A DNA stretch of 64,000 nt from SKLM01 sp964514285 (GCA_964514285.1 CAZEQC010000003.1:51799-115798); one strand, 5' to 3'; numbered from the stretch's first letter, positions 42,929-51,791 are shown. The notes: generated by a model not told the origin, from the letters alone. Made by a program: numbers and translations.

Positions 42929-42962
42929 CCGCCGGTACGGGGAGTGGGGGACTCCTCTGACC

Positions 42963-44009
42963 TTACCCGTCAGACGCTACCACGTCCGTCTCAGCAGACG
43001 CAACAGTATCTGAAGGCTGCTCGACTGGTTCTGGATCTGGCACCTCGGTGTAGCCCATCTGCTGGCAGATCGGCTCCGGGTCGGACCTACATCCACGCGT
43101 GCCCGGCCGGCACCAGAACGCGTTGAGCGTGTCGGTGTCGGGTATCCTGGCCAGGCCTCGTGCGCAGGCGATCCTGTCGTCGCAGGCCGCCTTGCCCGTC
43201 TCGCAGCGGCCTCCCCATGTGATGGGTCGTCCAGGCAACCACCGCACCCTGTGGCCCGGCACGGACGGTGGGAGCTTCCCTTCCATCAACGTGCGGCCCA
43301 GAGCTACGGTGTTCGGGCAGGTCTTGGCGCCGTAGGCGGCATCCCAGCGGTCCTCACCGTGGGGCCAGCCCTCGGGCACCTCGCAGTCCGGCCCGAGGTT
43401 GGCGATCCACACGGCCCTGCGGTTGCGGGCCTTGATGTAGCCGAGCACGTGGCGCTGATGGCGCCGTAGGGAAGACAGGAACGTCTCCCCATCGTCGTTG
43501 CACTCGGTGATGCGCCGGATCATCCCCCGGTCGCAGGACCGGCGGCGGTTGTTCTTCACCACCTGCCAGATGCCCACACAGTCCTGGGGGCGCCCATCGG
43601 CCTCGGCGATGCGGACACGCAAGAAGGCCGTCAGGGTCGCATCAGCGGACTCCGCCTCGGGCACGTTCCAGATCTTGCCTCTCGTCTCGGCCGGGGACTC
43701 CCACCGGAACCGTCGCACTCGCCGACGCCGCCTCGGGGGCGGGTCCTGAACTTCGACGGGCTCGGCGGCTTCCACCTCCTCGAGTGGAGCGTTCATGCGC
43801 TGGTCGAAGTCCTCCTGCCAGCGCCTGTGCTCTTCATCCCGAGCTCGTCGCTCGGCCTCCCGCTCGGCTTGCCGCGCCTCACGAGCAGCCAGGCGTGCAG
43901 CGAGCCGGTCCTCCGCAGAGGCATCTCGCTCACACCCGACCATCGTGACCAACGACAGGGCTGCAACGGAAAGCGTAAACACGATCAGTAGCACTCGGAT
44001 GACGCTCAT
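42963..44009 (-). CDS. Predicted lipoprotein with cell-wall-hydrolase-like region
   Basis: The ATG at 44009 has GGAGGAGG upstream. Residues 1-26 are a signal peptide ending in LVTMVGC, a lipobox-like motif. A long charged helix (27-70) and a Pro/Arg linker follow. The folded part (about 120-300) has VRIAEADGRPQDCVGIWQVV and later ITWGGRC, weakly reminiscent of SleB-type or lytic transglycosylase domains, with many Cys residues. It could be a spanin-like or lytic lipoprotein. Enzyme class not certain; the C-terminus is Cys-rich and disordered. Confidence 0.45.
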   Translation of the reverse strand: MSVIRVLLIVFTLSVAALSLVTMVGCERDASAEDRLAARLAAREARQAEREAERRARDEEHRRWQEDFDQRMNAPLEEVEAAEPVEVQDPPPRRRRRVRRFRWESPAETRGKIWNVPEAESADATLTAFLRVRIAEADGRPQDCVGIWQVVKNNRRRSCDRGMIRRITECNDDGETFLSSLRRHQRHVLGYIKARNRRAVWIANLGPDCEVPEGWPHGEDRWDAAYGAKTCPNTVALGRTLMEGKLPPSVPGHRVRWLPGRPITWGGRCETGKAACDDRIACARGLARIPDTDTLNAFWCRPGTRGCRSDPEPICQQMGYTEVPDPEPVEQPSDTVASAETDVVASDG

Positions 44010-44049
44010 GGTCGTCCTCCTCCCTTCCGAGCCAGTAGGGCTCGGCAAT

Positions 44050-44208
44050 CTATCCGAAGAGAGCGTGGCCAACAAGGGCTGACACGGCGACTCCAGCCAA
44101 GAAGCCCATCGTGAACACGAAGGGCTTGGTCACGGAACGGCGCCTCTTGCACGGCGTCTCCACGACGTTGTTCCACAACTCCAGCTTCAGCTCATCCACG
44201 TCCTTCAC
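44050..44208 (-). CDS. Small single-span membrane protein
   Basis: GTG 44208 opens a 52-residue frame. Residues 27-50 (KPFVFTMGFLAGVAVSALVG) are a transmembrane helix with charged KRRR before it, a pattern of small holin or lysis regulators. It lies 41 bases from the lipoprotein start. Alternative GTG starts exist. Confidence 0.5.
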   Translation of the reverse strand: MKDVDELKLELWNNVVETPCKRRRSVTKPFVFTMGFLAGVAVSALVGHALFG

Positions 44209-44243
44209 CTACCCCAACCGACCGGCATGGTATCACAGGCCGA

Positions 44244-44780
44244 TCAGACTTCCTTGATGGGCCTGTGCTCCCGAGGCGGGCCCGGATCTACGTAGGGGCT
44301 CTCGGCGAGCTCCTTGATCTTCTCGTTCCACCTTTGGAACTCGACGTCCCTGATGGCGTTGGCCTCCTCGAGACGCGCTGTGAGCAGACGCACGAGCTCA
44401 TCCTTGATCTCCGGCAGCAGACAGATGCAGTGGCGATCGCCGTGGAGCTTGTAGTAGGGCACGCCCAGCTCCAACCGCTCAGGCAGGTCGTCGAGGTCCT
44501 CGAGGTAGTACTCCACGTCGGCTGCGTAGAGCTTGAAGATGAGACCCGGCAGCTCGAACTCCAGCCAGGTGTCCGTCATGAGCCGGGCACCACCCCGGCA
44601 GATGCCTCCTTCGATGGTTTCGTGGTGCGCCCAGTCCTTGGGCGCCCCGCTTGGTGTCGTGGCGATCTCACAGCCACGGTCCTTCAGGTTCTGAAGCAGC
44701 CTCTCCCGAAGCTCTTCCGGAACCAGGTGGGTCTTGGCCTTCTCGAAGATCAGACACCACCAGTCGTACCAGTCCTTCAC
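44244..44780 (-). CDS. Hypothetical 178-residue protein
   Basis: GTG 44780 follows AAAGGAGG. The sequence is helical at both ends with a middle beta region (WLEFELPGLIFKLYAADVEYYLEDL). No family recognised. Confidence 0.5.
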   Translation of the reverse strand: MKDWYDWWCLIFEKAKTHLVPEELRERLLQNLKDRGCEIATTPSGAPKDWAHHETIEGGICRGGARLMTDTWLEFELPGLIFKLYAADVEYYLEDLDDLPERLELGVPYYKLHGDRHCICLLPEIKDELVRLLTARLEEANAIRDVEFQRWNEKIKELAESPYVDPGPPREHRPIKEV

Positions 44781-44791
44781 ACGTCCTCCTT

Positions 44792-45025
44792 TCAGCCGCG
44801 GAACTCCGTGTCCCGCAGGTGGTCGGCACCCTCCCTCTCGAGGGCCTTCTCCGCATCCGCACGGGTCTTGAAGTAGTCACTCTCCCTGGACCACGGCCCG
44901 CACTGGTCGCACCAGTAGCCCAGGTAGTAGCCACCGCCGCCCGACATGTGCACGTCGAGCTTCAGCTCGGCCCCGCAGTCGCACTGGGTGCCGTGCACCC
45001 CATTCAGCTCACCTTCGATCGCCAT
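44792..45025 (-). CDS. Small zinc-ribbon protein
   Basis: ATG 45025 overlaps the stop of the previous gene (TGATG). The 77-residue product has CDCG and CDQCG, a zinc ribbon around a Gly-rich loop (MSGGGGYYLGYW). Function unknown. Confidence 0.5.
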   Translation of the reverse strand: MAIEGELNGVHGTQCDCGAELKLDVHMSGGGGYYLGYWCDQCGPWSRESDYFKTRADAEKALEREGADHLRDTEFRG

Positions 45026-45246
45026 CACATCGTCTCCCACTTCCCGGCTCCGTCGACGTTCCGCTGGACCTTCAGTACCTGGTGCCCCTGCCTCTTCAGC
45101 CTCGAGCACTCATCGGTGACCCAGCCGGGGTCGTCACTGTAGATGAAGGTCGTCCCGAACCCGCTTGGGTCCGGCTTCCTGATCCACTGCCGGTAGCGAT
45201 AGTAGATCCGGTACTTCTTGTTGTTCGGGTAGTTCTCCTCTCCCAT
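45025..45246 (-). CDS. Hypothetical 73-residue protein
   Basis: A beta protein (YRIYYRYRQWIRK then a short helix) between the helicase and zinc-ribbon genes. No family recognised. Confidence 0.5.
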   Translation of the reverse strand: MGEENYPNNKKYRIYYRYRQWIRKPDPSGFGTTFIYSDDPGWVTDECSRLKRQGHQVLKVQRNVDGAGKWETM

Positions 45247-45247
45247 C

Positions 45248-48200
45248 TCACCTCTCCATCAGCCCCTCGGCGAACTCCTGGGCCTTCTCAAGGGATCGGA
45301 CCTTGCGGAACTCCGGCAGCGAGCCGATGATCCCGTCGCCGTAGCCGGTCGTCAGGAGCCTCGTGTCGGTGATGACCACGACCCCGACGTCGCTCCTGGT
45401 CCGGATGAGGCGCCCAGCGCCTTGCCTGAGCTTGATGGTCGCCTCTGGCACGGCACAGTCCATGAACACGTTCTTGCCCCGGCTCTTCAGGAGCTCGTCC
45501 ACAGCCTTGTTGACCGGGTCGCTGGGGCTCCCGAAGGGGATCTTGTCGATGAGCAGGCCCGACAGGGCACGGCCGGGCACGTCCACGCCCGTCCAGAAGC
45601 TCGCCACGCCCATCAGCACACTCGTCTCGTCGTCCTTGAACTCCTGGACGAGCTTCATCCTCGGCTTCTCGCCCTGCTTGAGGACCCTGACGCCGAGGTC
45701 GAGCTTCGACAGGTAGTTGTGGACGTAGTTGAGGTTCTTCCAGCTCGAGAACAGCAGCAGGCAGCGCCCGCCGCACATCTGGATGAGCTCCTCGGAGTAG
45801 AAGCAGATGTCATTCTGGAAGGCGAGTTCCCCGTCTCGATCACCCCACTTCGGCGGCGGGCTCATCTCCTCGGGGACGAACAGAAGACCCTGCTCCCGAA
45901 GGTCGAAGGGGCTCGGCGCCACGGTCTCGCCGGCCTCTTCCGGCACGCCCAGCTGATCCCGGACGTACTTGAAGGACCCGCCAGAGGTCATGGTGGCGCT
46001 GATGAGCATGACGGAGTGGCTGGCGTTCGGGTAGAACATGTCGGCGATGATGTCGGCGACCTCGATGGGCCTCGCCTCGATGGTGTAGCGCTTCCGCTTG
46101 AGGTCTTGGGCCAGCCAGAAGACCCAGCCCTCGAGGCCAAGCTCGACAGCGGAGTCGATGCGGCACGCCAGCGTCAACGCGTTCTCGCCCATCCGCTCTG
46201 CACGGGCCTTGCGCTTCTTCAGCTTCTCGAATGCCTTCTCGTCGCCGGCGGCGGACCGCATATCGGCCTTGAGCTCCTCGGCCAGGCCCGCCGCGATCTT
46301 GTCGACACGCTCCAGGGCCGGGACGATGTCGCCGACGTCGACCCAGTTGGGGTCGTAGAGGCGGACGATCTGCTTGTCGCCCATCAGATCGGCCACGTCT
46401 GAGAACAGCTTGTCGCCGAGTCCCCGCAGATGGTGGGACAGAGCGGCGTAGCCCCTCTTGTCGTTCTTCCCGCTGGCCTTTCGGAGCCAGGTGGCGATGC
46501 GGTTGACCTGGTTGACCGTCAGGGTCCATCCGAGGAAGTCCCTGGCGATGCCAGCGGTCTCGTGGGCCTCGTCGCACACCATGATGGCGTGCTCGGGAGT
46601 CACGGCGCCGCCGCCGATGAAGCGCAGGTGGTAGTTCATGACCACCACGTTGGACTTCATGGCCCGGTCTCGAGCCAGGTTCGCCCAGCACTGCGTGTAC
46701 CGAGGGCACCCGTTTCCCAGACAGTCGTCGTGGGAGCTCGACAGCCTCCACCAGACCCTCGACACGTCCGACGGGCAGTCGGATTTGTCCCCAGAGCTGG
46801 TTTCGAAGGTCCAGCGCCAGACGCCTCGGAGCTCGTCGATCTCCCGAGGGTCCTTGACGTAGGGAATGGCGACCGGCAGGCCGTCATCGTCGAAGGTGCC
46901 TTTCTCCTCCATCTCCTGGCGCTTGGTCAGGCAGAGGTAGTTGTTCCGGCCCTTGGCGAGCCCGAAGGTGAAGGGCCAGGGAAGCACCTTCTTCAGGAAC
47001 GGCAGATCCTTGCGGACGAGCTGCTCCTGGAGGGCGATGTTCGCCGTAACCACGATGGCCCGGCCGGTCTTGTTGACGGCGGCGTGGTAGATGCTGGGGA
47101 CGAGATACGAAAACGATTTCCCACAGTTATGGGTAACCGTGAAATCATCTAAGAGGTAGCGTCCATCGCCACTGACGACGAATCCGTAGTAGTAACCCAC
47201 CTTGCCTCGGATGACGTCGAACCCGGTACGTAGTACACTTTTGATCTGCTGGCGATGCGCTGCTTGCTTTCTGGGGATGCGACACGGAATAGCGTCGAGG
47301 TCCCCAGAAATGCAGACTCGGTGGTACTCACCCTCGAAATTGTTTTGGCACCTCTTTACGCACGGCTCTGGGTACGCAGAGAAGCCGAGGCTTCGAGCGA
47401 CGAAGGTGATGTCCTGAACGAGATCGGGGGATTTTGAGACGTAGTCGTAGCACCCGTTGCAGTAGGAGCCGTCGGTATCCATGAGGCCCGCCAGCAGCTT
47501 GAGGCGGTTCTCGCGAGAAGCCACTCGATACGGCCACGGGACGAACTTCGAACCAGCGTCAGCGCGCCACAAACCCAATGCCCGAAGAGCAAAGATTACT
47601 GGGTTTGAGGCACTTCCTGCGTTCGTGCCAGACGTGATGTGGTGCTGGTTCCCCCGATCCTTCCTCGTCCGCACCACCATCTCCAACAGGGCTGCCTGCT
47701 CCTGGAGACACTGATGAATCTCCGGGTCCTCCTTCGTCACAGACACGCTACCGTTACGGCACAGAGAGCCGTCTCCAAGCAGCACACCCAGGAAGTAGGG
47801 ATCCAGAGGGAGTGACGCGCTCCCGTTGTACCCACGCCATGTAGGGAAGTCGACCCCGCAGCGAACTAGCTTCCACAGGTGTTTCTGCGCCTTGCTCCAG
47901 TCCAGCCACTGCCGAACTGAAACATCGATCAGCTCCCCAGTACCAGTTTTGGCTAGTGTCAGGATGTGCTGGATGTTCACGCACCACGAAGAGCCCTTGA
48001 TGGGCTCGATGTGGACCATCTCATCCACGCCCCTCTTCAGCTCCAGTACCGCCCTGGGCTTGCTGTCGGGGCCCACGAGAAGGTCTCCGACTACAATGTC
48101 CTCTACGAGCTTGATCGCCCCGTCAAACATCAAGATGCCCTGCCCGGGCGCATGGCACCCGGTAGGGCCCTCGGCCATGAGAGGGCGCTTCGCCTTGATG

Positions 48201-48310
48201 GCGCGGTCGAAGGCCCGGGCCAGCTCGATCTGACCCGGGCGGACCTCGTAGTTGGGGAGCTTCTCGTCGAACGCGCCCCCACGCTCGAAGATGTCGTCGA
48301 TGTAGCTCAT
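45248..48310 (-). CDS. DinG/Rad3-type superfamily 2 helicase interrupted by an intein
   Basis: Residues 48-51 and 396-399 together form the Walker A loop GPTGCGKS, split by the intein. DEAH (Walker B, as VCDEAHE), ISAT and the closing LRQGAGRLIRT motif VI are visible. A Cys cluster (SDCPSDV, DDCLGNGCPRYTQC) fits an iron-sulfur cluster of Rad3/XPD helicases. Extein length is about 676 residues. Such enzymes unwind DNA 5' to 3' and resolve D-loops or R-loops. Only the spliced protein can work. The gene overlaps the DHH gene by four bases. Confidence 0.8.
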   Translation of the reverse strand: MSYIDDIFERGGAFDEKLPNYEVRPGQIELARAFDRAIKAKRPLMAEGPTGCHAPGQGILMFDGAIKLVEDIVVGDLLVGPDSKPRAVLELKRGVDEMVHIEPIKGSSWCVNIQHILTLAKTGTGELIDVSVRQWLDWSKAQKHLWKLVRCGVDFPTWRGYNGSASLPLDPYFLGVLLGDGSLCRNGSVSVTKEDPEIHQCLQEQAALLEMVVRTRKDRGNQHHITSGTNAGSASNPVIFALRALGLWRADAGSKFVPWPYRVASRENRLKLLAGLMDTDGSYCNGCYDYVSKSPDLVQDITFVARSLGFSAYPEPCVKRCQNNFEGEYHRVCISGDLDAIPCRIPRKQAAHRQQIKSVLRTGFDVIRGKVGYYYGFVVSGDGRYLLDDFTVTHNCGKSFSYLVPSIYHAAVNKTGRAIVVTANIALQEQLVRKDLPFLKKVLPWPFTFGLAKGRNNYLCLTKRQEMEEKGTFDDDGLPVAIPYVKDPREIDELRGVWRWTFETSSGDKSDCPSDVSRVWWRLSSSHDDCLGNGCPRYTQCWANLARDRAMKSNVVVMNYHLRFIGGGAVTPEHAIMVCDEAHETAGIARDFLGWTLTVNQVNRIATWLRKASGKNDKRGYAALSHHLRGLGDKLFSDVADLMGDKQIVRLYDPNWVDVGDIVPALERVDKIAAGLAEELKADMRSAAGDEKAFEKLKKRKARAERMGENALTLACRIDSAVELGLEGWVFWLAQDLKRKRYTIEARPIEVADIIADMFYPNASHSVMLISATMTSGGSFKYVRDQLGVPEEAGETVAPSPFDLREQGLLFVPEEMSPPPKWGDRDGELAFQNDICFYSEELIQMCGGRCLLLFSSWKNLNYVHNYLSKLDLGVRVLKQGEKPRMKLVQEFKDDETSVLMGVASFWTGVDVPGRALSGLLIDKIPFGSPSDPVNKAVDELLKSRGKNVFMDCAVPEATIKLRQGAGRLIRTRSDVGVVVITDTRLLTTGYGDGIIGSLPEFRKVRSLEKAQEFAEGLMER
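47126..48157 (-). mobile_element. LAGLIDADG intein in the helicase Walker A motif
   Basis: The 344-residue insert starts at Cys52 (CHAPGQGILMFDG) and ends VTHN before Cys396 of the extein. It contains two LAGLIDADG signatures: FLGVLLGDGSL (173-183) and KLLAGLMDTDGSY (271-283). The endonuclease would home to intein-less alleles. It splits the catalytic P-loop exactly between GPTG and CGKS, a classical insertion site. Its DNA is less GC-rich than the flanks. Confidence 0.9.
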
Positions 48311-49305
48311 TCGCCCTTCTCCTTCATCGGCAGCTCGAAGGGGAGCTCCTGGTCCTTGTAGACCTGGAAGCCTGCCGCTCCGGGGTGCCCGCCGCCACCA
48401 TGGGCCTTGGCGATGGCACCGAGATCCGGGGTGTCCCGTCCCTCGATCTGGTAGAGGCTCACGTTCCAGCAGCCCTTGCGGTACTGGAAGGTCATCACGG
48501 CCCTAGCGTCGGGCCAGTCGGCGACCACGTCGTCGAAGAACTGACTGTTGGTGAAGCCTCGGTTGGCGGCGACGACCGGCACGCCGTCGATCTCGGCGGC
48601 GAAGCAGGATCCCCGAGCCTCGGTCCCGTACTGCTTCTTCTGGTACTTCAGGATGGCCGTGCCGTCCTGGATGATGTCCTCGACCAGCTGCTTGCTGTGG
48701 AACACCCCACGGCCGGCAGTGACGTTGAGCAGGAGCAGGTCCCAGGTGTCCCGACGCTCCTCGCCGCCAGGCTTCTGTGTCTCCTCCGGGCTCATCCGCT
48801 CCATCGCCCGCATGCCCATCTGAAACTCGAGGGCGCCCTCGACGTCCTTCCAGGCCCAGACGTCATACCGACCCAGGAGGTGAACCGCCGGCGGCCTGCC
48901 GTCGACCAGGTGCAGGTCGTCCTTGGCGCCGTTCATCGGGTCGATGAAGTCCCAGGTGAGCTCGCACCCAGCCAACCCTTCCTGACGGAGGCCGTCGACC
49001 TCTTCTTGGTGCGGTGCGAGTACCCTCCACGCCTCATACTCCTTGATCGCCGACCTGTGATGATCGACCCAGACGAGGCGCTTGCAGGCGTCCCGGAGCT
49101 TCAGCATGTCGAGCCAGGGCTGGAGGCAGAAGTCCACCATCCAGACCTCGGTCTCCTCGTCGACCTTGCCCCACGGGAAGGGGTCGTTGTAGTTGATCGA
49201 GACGAGCTCGATCTCCCAGCCGAAGTGGGTGGCCACGATGGCGCCCGAGCAGTACCCATCGAGGTCTCTGTGATAGAAACAGATCCTCTTCTCTTCTTCA
49301 CTCAT
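48307..49305 (-). CDS. DHH-family phosphoesterase (NrnA/RecJ-like)
   Basis: ATG 49305 has AAAGGAG upstream. Residues 11-24 (YHRDLDGYCSGAI) carry the DxD metal motif, VDHH lies near residue 80, and GGGGHPGAAGF near 310-320 is the DHHA1 signature. The 332-residue length suits nanoRNase or 5'-phosphatase enzymes that degrade short oligonucleotides or pAp. In a replication operon, nucleotide recycling is likely. A Cys at 19 and other Cys residues are unusual but not diagnostic. Confidence 0.75.
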   Translation of the reverse strand: MSEEEKRICFYHRDLDGYCSGAIVATHFGWEIELVSINYNDPFPWGKVDEETEVWMVDFCLQPWLDMLKLRDACKRLVWVDHHRSAIKEYEAWRVLAPHQEEVDGLRQEGLAGCELTWDFIDPMNGAKDDLHLVDGRPPAVHLLGRYDVWAWKDVEGALEFQMGMRAMERMSPEETQKPGGEERRDTWDLLLLNVTAGRGVFHSKQLVEDIIQDGTAILKYQKKQYGTEARGSCFAAEIDGVPVVAANRGFTNSQFFDDVVADWPDARAVMTFQYRKGCWNVSLYQIEGRDTPDLGAIAKAHGGGGHPGAAGFQVYKDQELPFELPMKEKGE

Positions 49306-49333
49306 CACACTCTCCTTTCCACATAAAAGCGAA

Positions 49334-49398
49334 GCCCCAGGTAGCTACCTGGGGCCCCGCGCTCGTCGACCTTATACCGTGATCAGAAGGGCTTTCGC
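49334..49398 (-). promoter_or_regulatory. Phage promoter with leader stem-loop before the DHH/helicase operon
   Basis: GCGAAAG (49398-49392) is followed 17 bases later by CGGTATAAG (49378-49371). The leader carries a perfect 22-base dyad centred on GTAGCTAC (49334-49355), then TTCGCTTTTATG and AAAGGAG. The dyad begins about nine bases after the expected start site. It can also act as a terminator for the upstream genes. Confidence 0.65.
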
Positions 49399-49937
49399 AC
49401 GATGCGGCCCTCGAGGACCATGCTCTCGAGCTTGCCGCGAAGGACGGACGCCATGGCATGAACGGTGCGCTCGTCGAGCTTGCGGCGGTGGAACTGCTGG
49501 AGCTGGGTCATGACCTCGGCCCACATCTCCTCGCCCATCTCGTCACCGTCGTCAAAGGACCATAGCTTGTGGTTGATGACGATGTTGACGTCCGGCCCCT
49601 CGGTGACGATGGCGAAGCTCGGGGCGTGGTCCATCCCGTCGAACTGGAACTCCTTCCGACGAGGGTGCCCGCCCAGCTCGACGGCCATGTGCTCGGCTGC
49701 GATGGCGAGGCTCACCAGAGCGTCGATGGTGTTGTTCGCCTCCTCGAGAAGGTTGTCCCCCTCGAGAGACGACTGCTCCTTGTACCAGCGCTCCTGAAGC
49801 CGCTTCGCCTCAGCCGCTGGAGTCGTCGGCCTTCCGCCCGTCACCGTCGGGGGCCCCGGCCGGAACTGCTGCTCCTGCACCACCTTCACCCCCGGGCTTG
49901 GCAGCCCCGAGCTCTCGTCTGATCCGTTTTCGCTCAT
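49383..49937 (-). CDS. Hypothetical protein
   Basis: This 184-residue protein has a disordered Pro/Gly N-terminus (1-40) and a folded alpha/beta part (SLAIAAEHMAVELGG, FAIVTEGPDVNIVINHKLW). It overlaps the preceding gene by 128 bases in another frame. No family recognised. Confidence 0.5.
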   Translation of the reverse strand: MSENGSDESSGLPSPGVKVVQEQQFRPGPPTVTGGRPTTPAAEAKRLQERWYKEQSSLEGDNLLEEANNTIDALVSLAIAAEHMAVELGGHPRRKEFQFDGMDHAPSFAIVTEGPDVNIVINHKLWSFDDGDEMGEEMWAEVMTQLQQFHRRKLDERTVHAMASVLRGKLESMVLEGRIVRKPF

Positions 49938-50253
49938 CCTCGGTCATCTCCTTTCCCAGCAGCACCTCGAGGTTCGTACCCATCCGTGGGTACAGGGTCG
50001 TGTCCAACCAGTCCTCGATGGTGATTATCATCCCCCGCTCGTGCAGGCTCTCCAGGGTGTGGAGGAACGCCTGGAGGGAGACCTTGCGGTCCTCGTGGAA
50101 CCGCTCGATCCTGTTCATGTCCCGGTAGTGCCTGAGGCCCACGCCGCCGGCACACCTCTGCGCTTCGATCGTCCGAGCGACGGCCAGGCGCACCGCCTTG
50201 ATGAACTCGGCGGTGGCCTTCTGGAGCTCATCCCGGATGTAGTCCTCGCTCAC
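49810..50253 (-). CDS. Hypothetical helical protein
   Basis: GTG 50253 follows GGAGGACG. The 147-residue product is helical (DELQKATAEFIKAVRLAVAR), with a tail EMTEDERKRIRRELGAAKPG that overlaps the next gene. No family recognised. Confidence 0.5.
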   Translation of the reverse strand: MSEDYIRDELQKATAEFIKAVRLAVARTIEAQRCAGGVGLRHYRDMNRIERFHEDRKVSLQAFLHTLESLHERGMIITIEDWLDTTLYPRMGTNLEVLLGKEMTEDERKRIRRELGAAKPGGEGGAGAAVPAGAPDGDGRKADDSSG

Positions 50254-50558
50254 GAGACGTCCTCCAGATCGAGCTGCTTCTCGTCGGCGAGCTCCTCGAT
50301 CGACTTCTCGGCGCAGTTGCCGCAGGTCACCTCGGTCACCCGAAGCTCGGCCCCGCAGCGGTTGCACGTGAAGTCGGCCGCCTTGTTCAGGCTCGGCGAC
50401 TCCGAGAACTGGAGGTCCTCGACCGTCCGGAGCCTGATCTTCTCGAGCTCCTGAACGTGCTCGAGGAGCTCGTCGACGATGTTCCCATCAAACCTCGTGG
50501 CGCCGTCGAGGTCCTCGCACAGCTCCAGCACCCTTGTCCATCTCTCCTTCGGCGTCAC
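50250..50558 (-). CDS. Zinc-ribbon protein
   Basis: GTG 50558 follows GAGGAGG. CNRCGAEL (about 65-72) and CGNCAEK (about 79-85) form a zinc ribbon after a helical N-terminal part. Function unknown. Confidence 0.55.
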   Translation of the reverse strand: MTPKERWTRVLELCEDLDGATRFDGNIVDELLEHVQELEKIRLRTVEDLQFSESPSLNKAADFTCNRCGAELRVTEVTCGNCAEKSIEELADEKQLDLEDVS

Positions 50559-50559
50559 C

Positions 50560-50739
50560 TCACACCTCCTCGATCTTCTTCTTGACCTCCCGGACCTGCT
50601 CAGCGAGCTCCAGATAGGCCGATTCGTGGTACTGGTCGTCGCTGGCTTCCATGGCAGCCCTCTCGCACCTCAGGGCCTCGAGCTCGGCCACCAGGGCCCA
50701 GAGCCTAGCATCCCTCCTGACCGTCGCCTCGTTTCGCAT
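50560..50739 (-). CDS. 59-residue helical protein
   Basis: ATG 50739 overlaps the preceding gene. The sequence is a helical hairpin (ARLWALVAELEALRCERAAM, AYLELAEQVREVKKKIEEV). No family recognised. Confidence 0.45.
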   Translation of the reverse strand: MRNEATVRRDARLWALVAELEALRCERAAMEASDDQYHESAYLELAEQVREVKKKIEEV

Positions 50740-51130
50740 CGACCCTCCCGTCAGTGTCCATGATCTGAAGGGCCGCCTGGAGGCCGGCAATGTAGTGCTC
50801 GAGCTCGCCGAGACCTTGCTGGTCGGAGGCGTCGAGCTCGTCCCAGTGCTCGCCCTTCTCGTTGGCGTCATTCTGGTTCACCTCGATGGCCTTCCTGAGG
50901 TGCTCCAGGCGCTCCCGGTGCTCCTCAGCATCGGCCTGGTGGCGGTGGACAACGGCCGTCGTGCTCTCGAGGAGCTCGTCCTTGCGAGCGAGCCTCCTCT
51001 TGAGCTCGGCGACGGAGTAGGTGAAGTGGAGCACGGCCTGCTCGAGTGCCTGGATGCGCAGAGCGTGGTTGTTGTCATGACAGAGCACCAGTGGGCACTC
51101 GAAGCAGGTCTGGCAGCCCTTCTTGCACAC
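50705..51130 (-). CDS. Cys-rich N-terminus, coiled-coil protein, start uncertain
   Basis: The frame from GTG 51130 gives 141 residues. CKKGCQTCFECPLVLC at the start has five Cys in 16 residues, then a long helix with a charged coiled coil. No ribosome site is evident and the coding sequence may begin further upstream in the overlap with the next gene. Confidence 0.45.
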   Translation of the reverse strand: MCKKGCQTCFECPLVLCHDNNHALRIQALEQAVLHFTYSVAELKRRLARKDELLESTTAVVHRHQADAEEHRERLEHLRKAIEVNQNDANEKGEHWDELDASDQQGLGELEHYIAGLQAALQIMDTDGRVDAKRGDGQEGC

Positions 51131-51162
51131 CTGGATGAGCCGGATGTAGTAGGCGTCGGAGC

Positions 51163-51408
51163 CTACATCCTCGGCATGAAGCAGCGTTCCAGTATCCAGG
51201 TCTCCTTCATCTCCTTGCGGATCGGCTGATTGTCCAGCTCCCAATCGTTCCGACCGATGTGAACCCAGAACACCCTCTCCTCCCCCTCGTGGTCCTCGGT
51301 CGTCTCCTCCACGAGCTCGACCAGGAGCTCCTTGTCGAGCCCTTTCCTCGGATCCTTCAGACTCATGATCCAGAGCTGTCCGACTTCCGGTTGCTTTCGG
51401 GGATTCAT
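51163..51408 (-). CDS. Hypothetical 81-residue protein
   Basis: ATG 51408 overlaps the preceding stop codon. A beta/alpha protein (FWVHIGRNDWELDNQPI). No family recognised. Confidence 0.5.
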   Translation of the reverse strand: MNPRKQPEVGQLWIMSLKDPRKGLDKELLVELVEETTEDHEGEERVFWVHIGRNDWELDNQPIRKEMKETWILERCFMPRM

Positions 51409-51776
51409 TCATCCTCACCCTCCTCTCTCGTCACGATGCGGACCTTGATCAGCTCGAGCCCGATGTTGACGTGGATGTCCCCTTGCTTGATGTCATGCTC
51501 GCACTCGATGTCGAAGGAGCCGTCCTCCCTCTTGCGGACGCAGGCGACCGTGTCCTCGGGCAGGCCGTCGATCGGAATGACCGGAAGGTCGTAGGGAAAA
51601 ACCTTCGGAGCACGCTCGATCGACATCTCCACGAGCTCCCGGACCTTGTCGGCCATCTGGGCACGCATCCTCTCCCGCTTCTCGGGGGTGATCTCGCCGA
51701 TGTAGCCTCCGAGGCTCTGCTTCATGATCTTCGCCACACGAGCGACGATCTTGTTGGTGGTCTCGTCCCTTTCCAC
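51405..51776 (-). CDS. Hypothetical 123-residue protein
   Basis: GTG 51776 is preferred because GGAGGTAGG precedes it. Helical N-terminal half and a beta C-terminal half (DGSFDIECEHDIKQGDIHVN). No family recognised. Confidence 0.5.
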   Translation of the reverse strand: MERDETTNKIVARVAKIMKQSLGGYIGEITPEKRERMRAQMADKVRELVEMSIERAPKVFPYDLPVIPIDGLPEDTVACVRKREDGSFDIECEHDIKQGDIHVNIGLELIKVRIVTREEGEDE

Positions 51777-51791
51777 AGTCCTACCTCCCAC

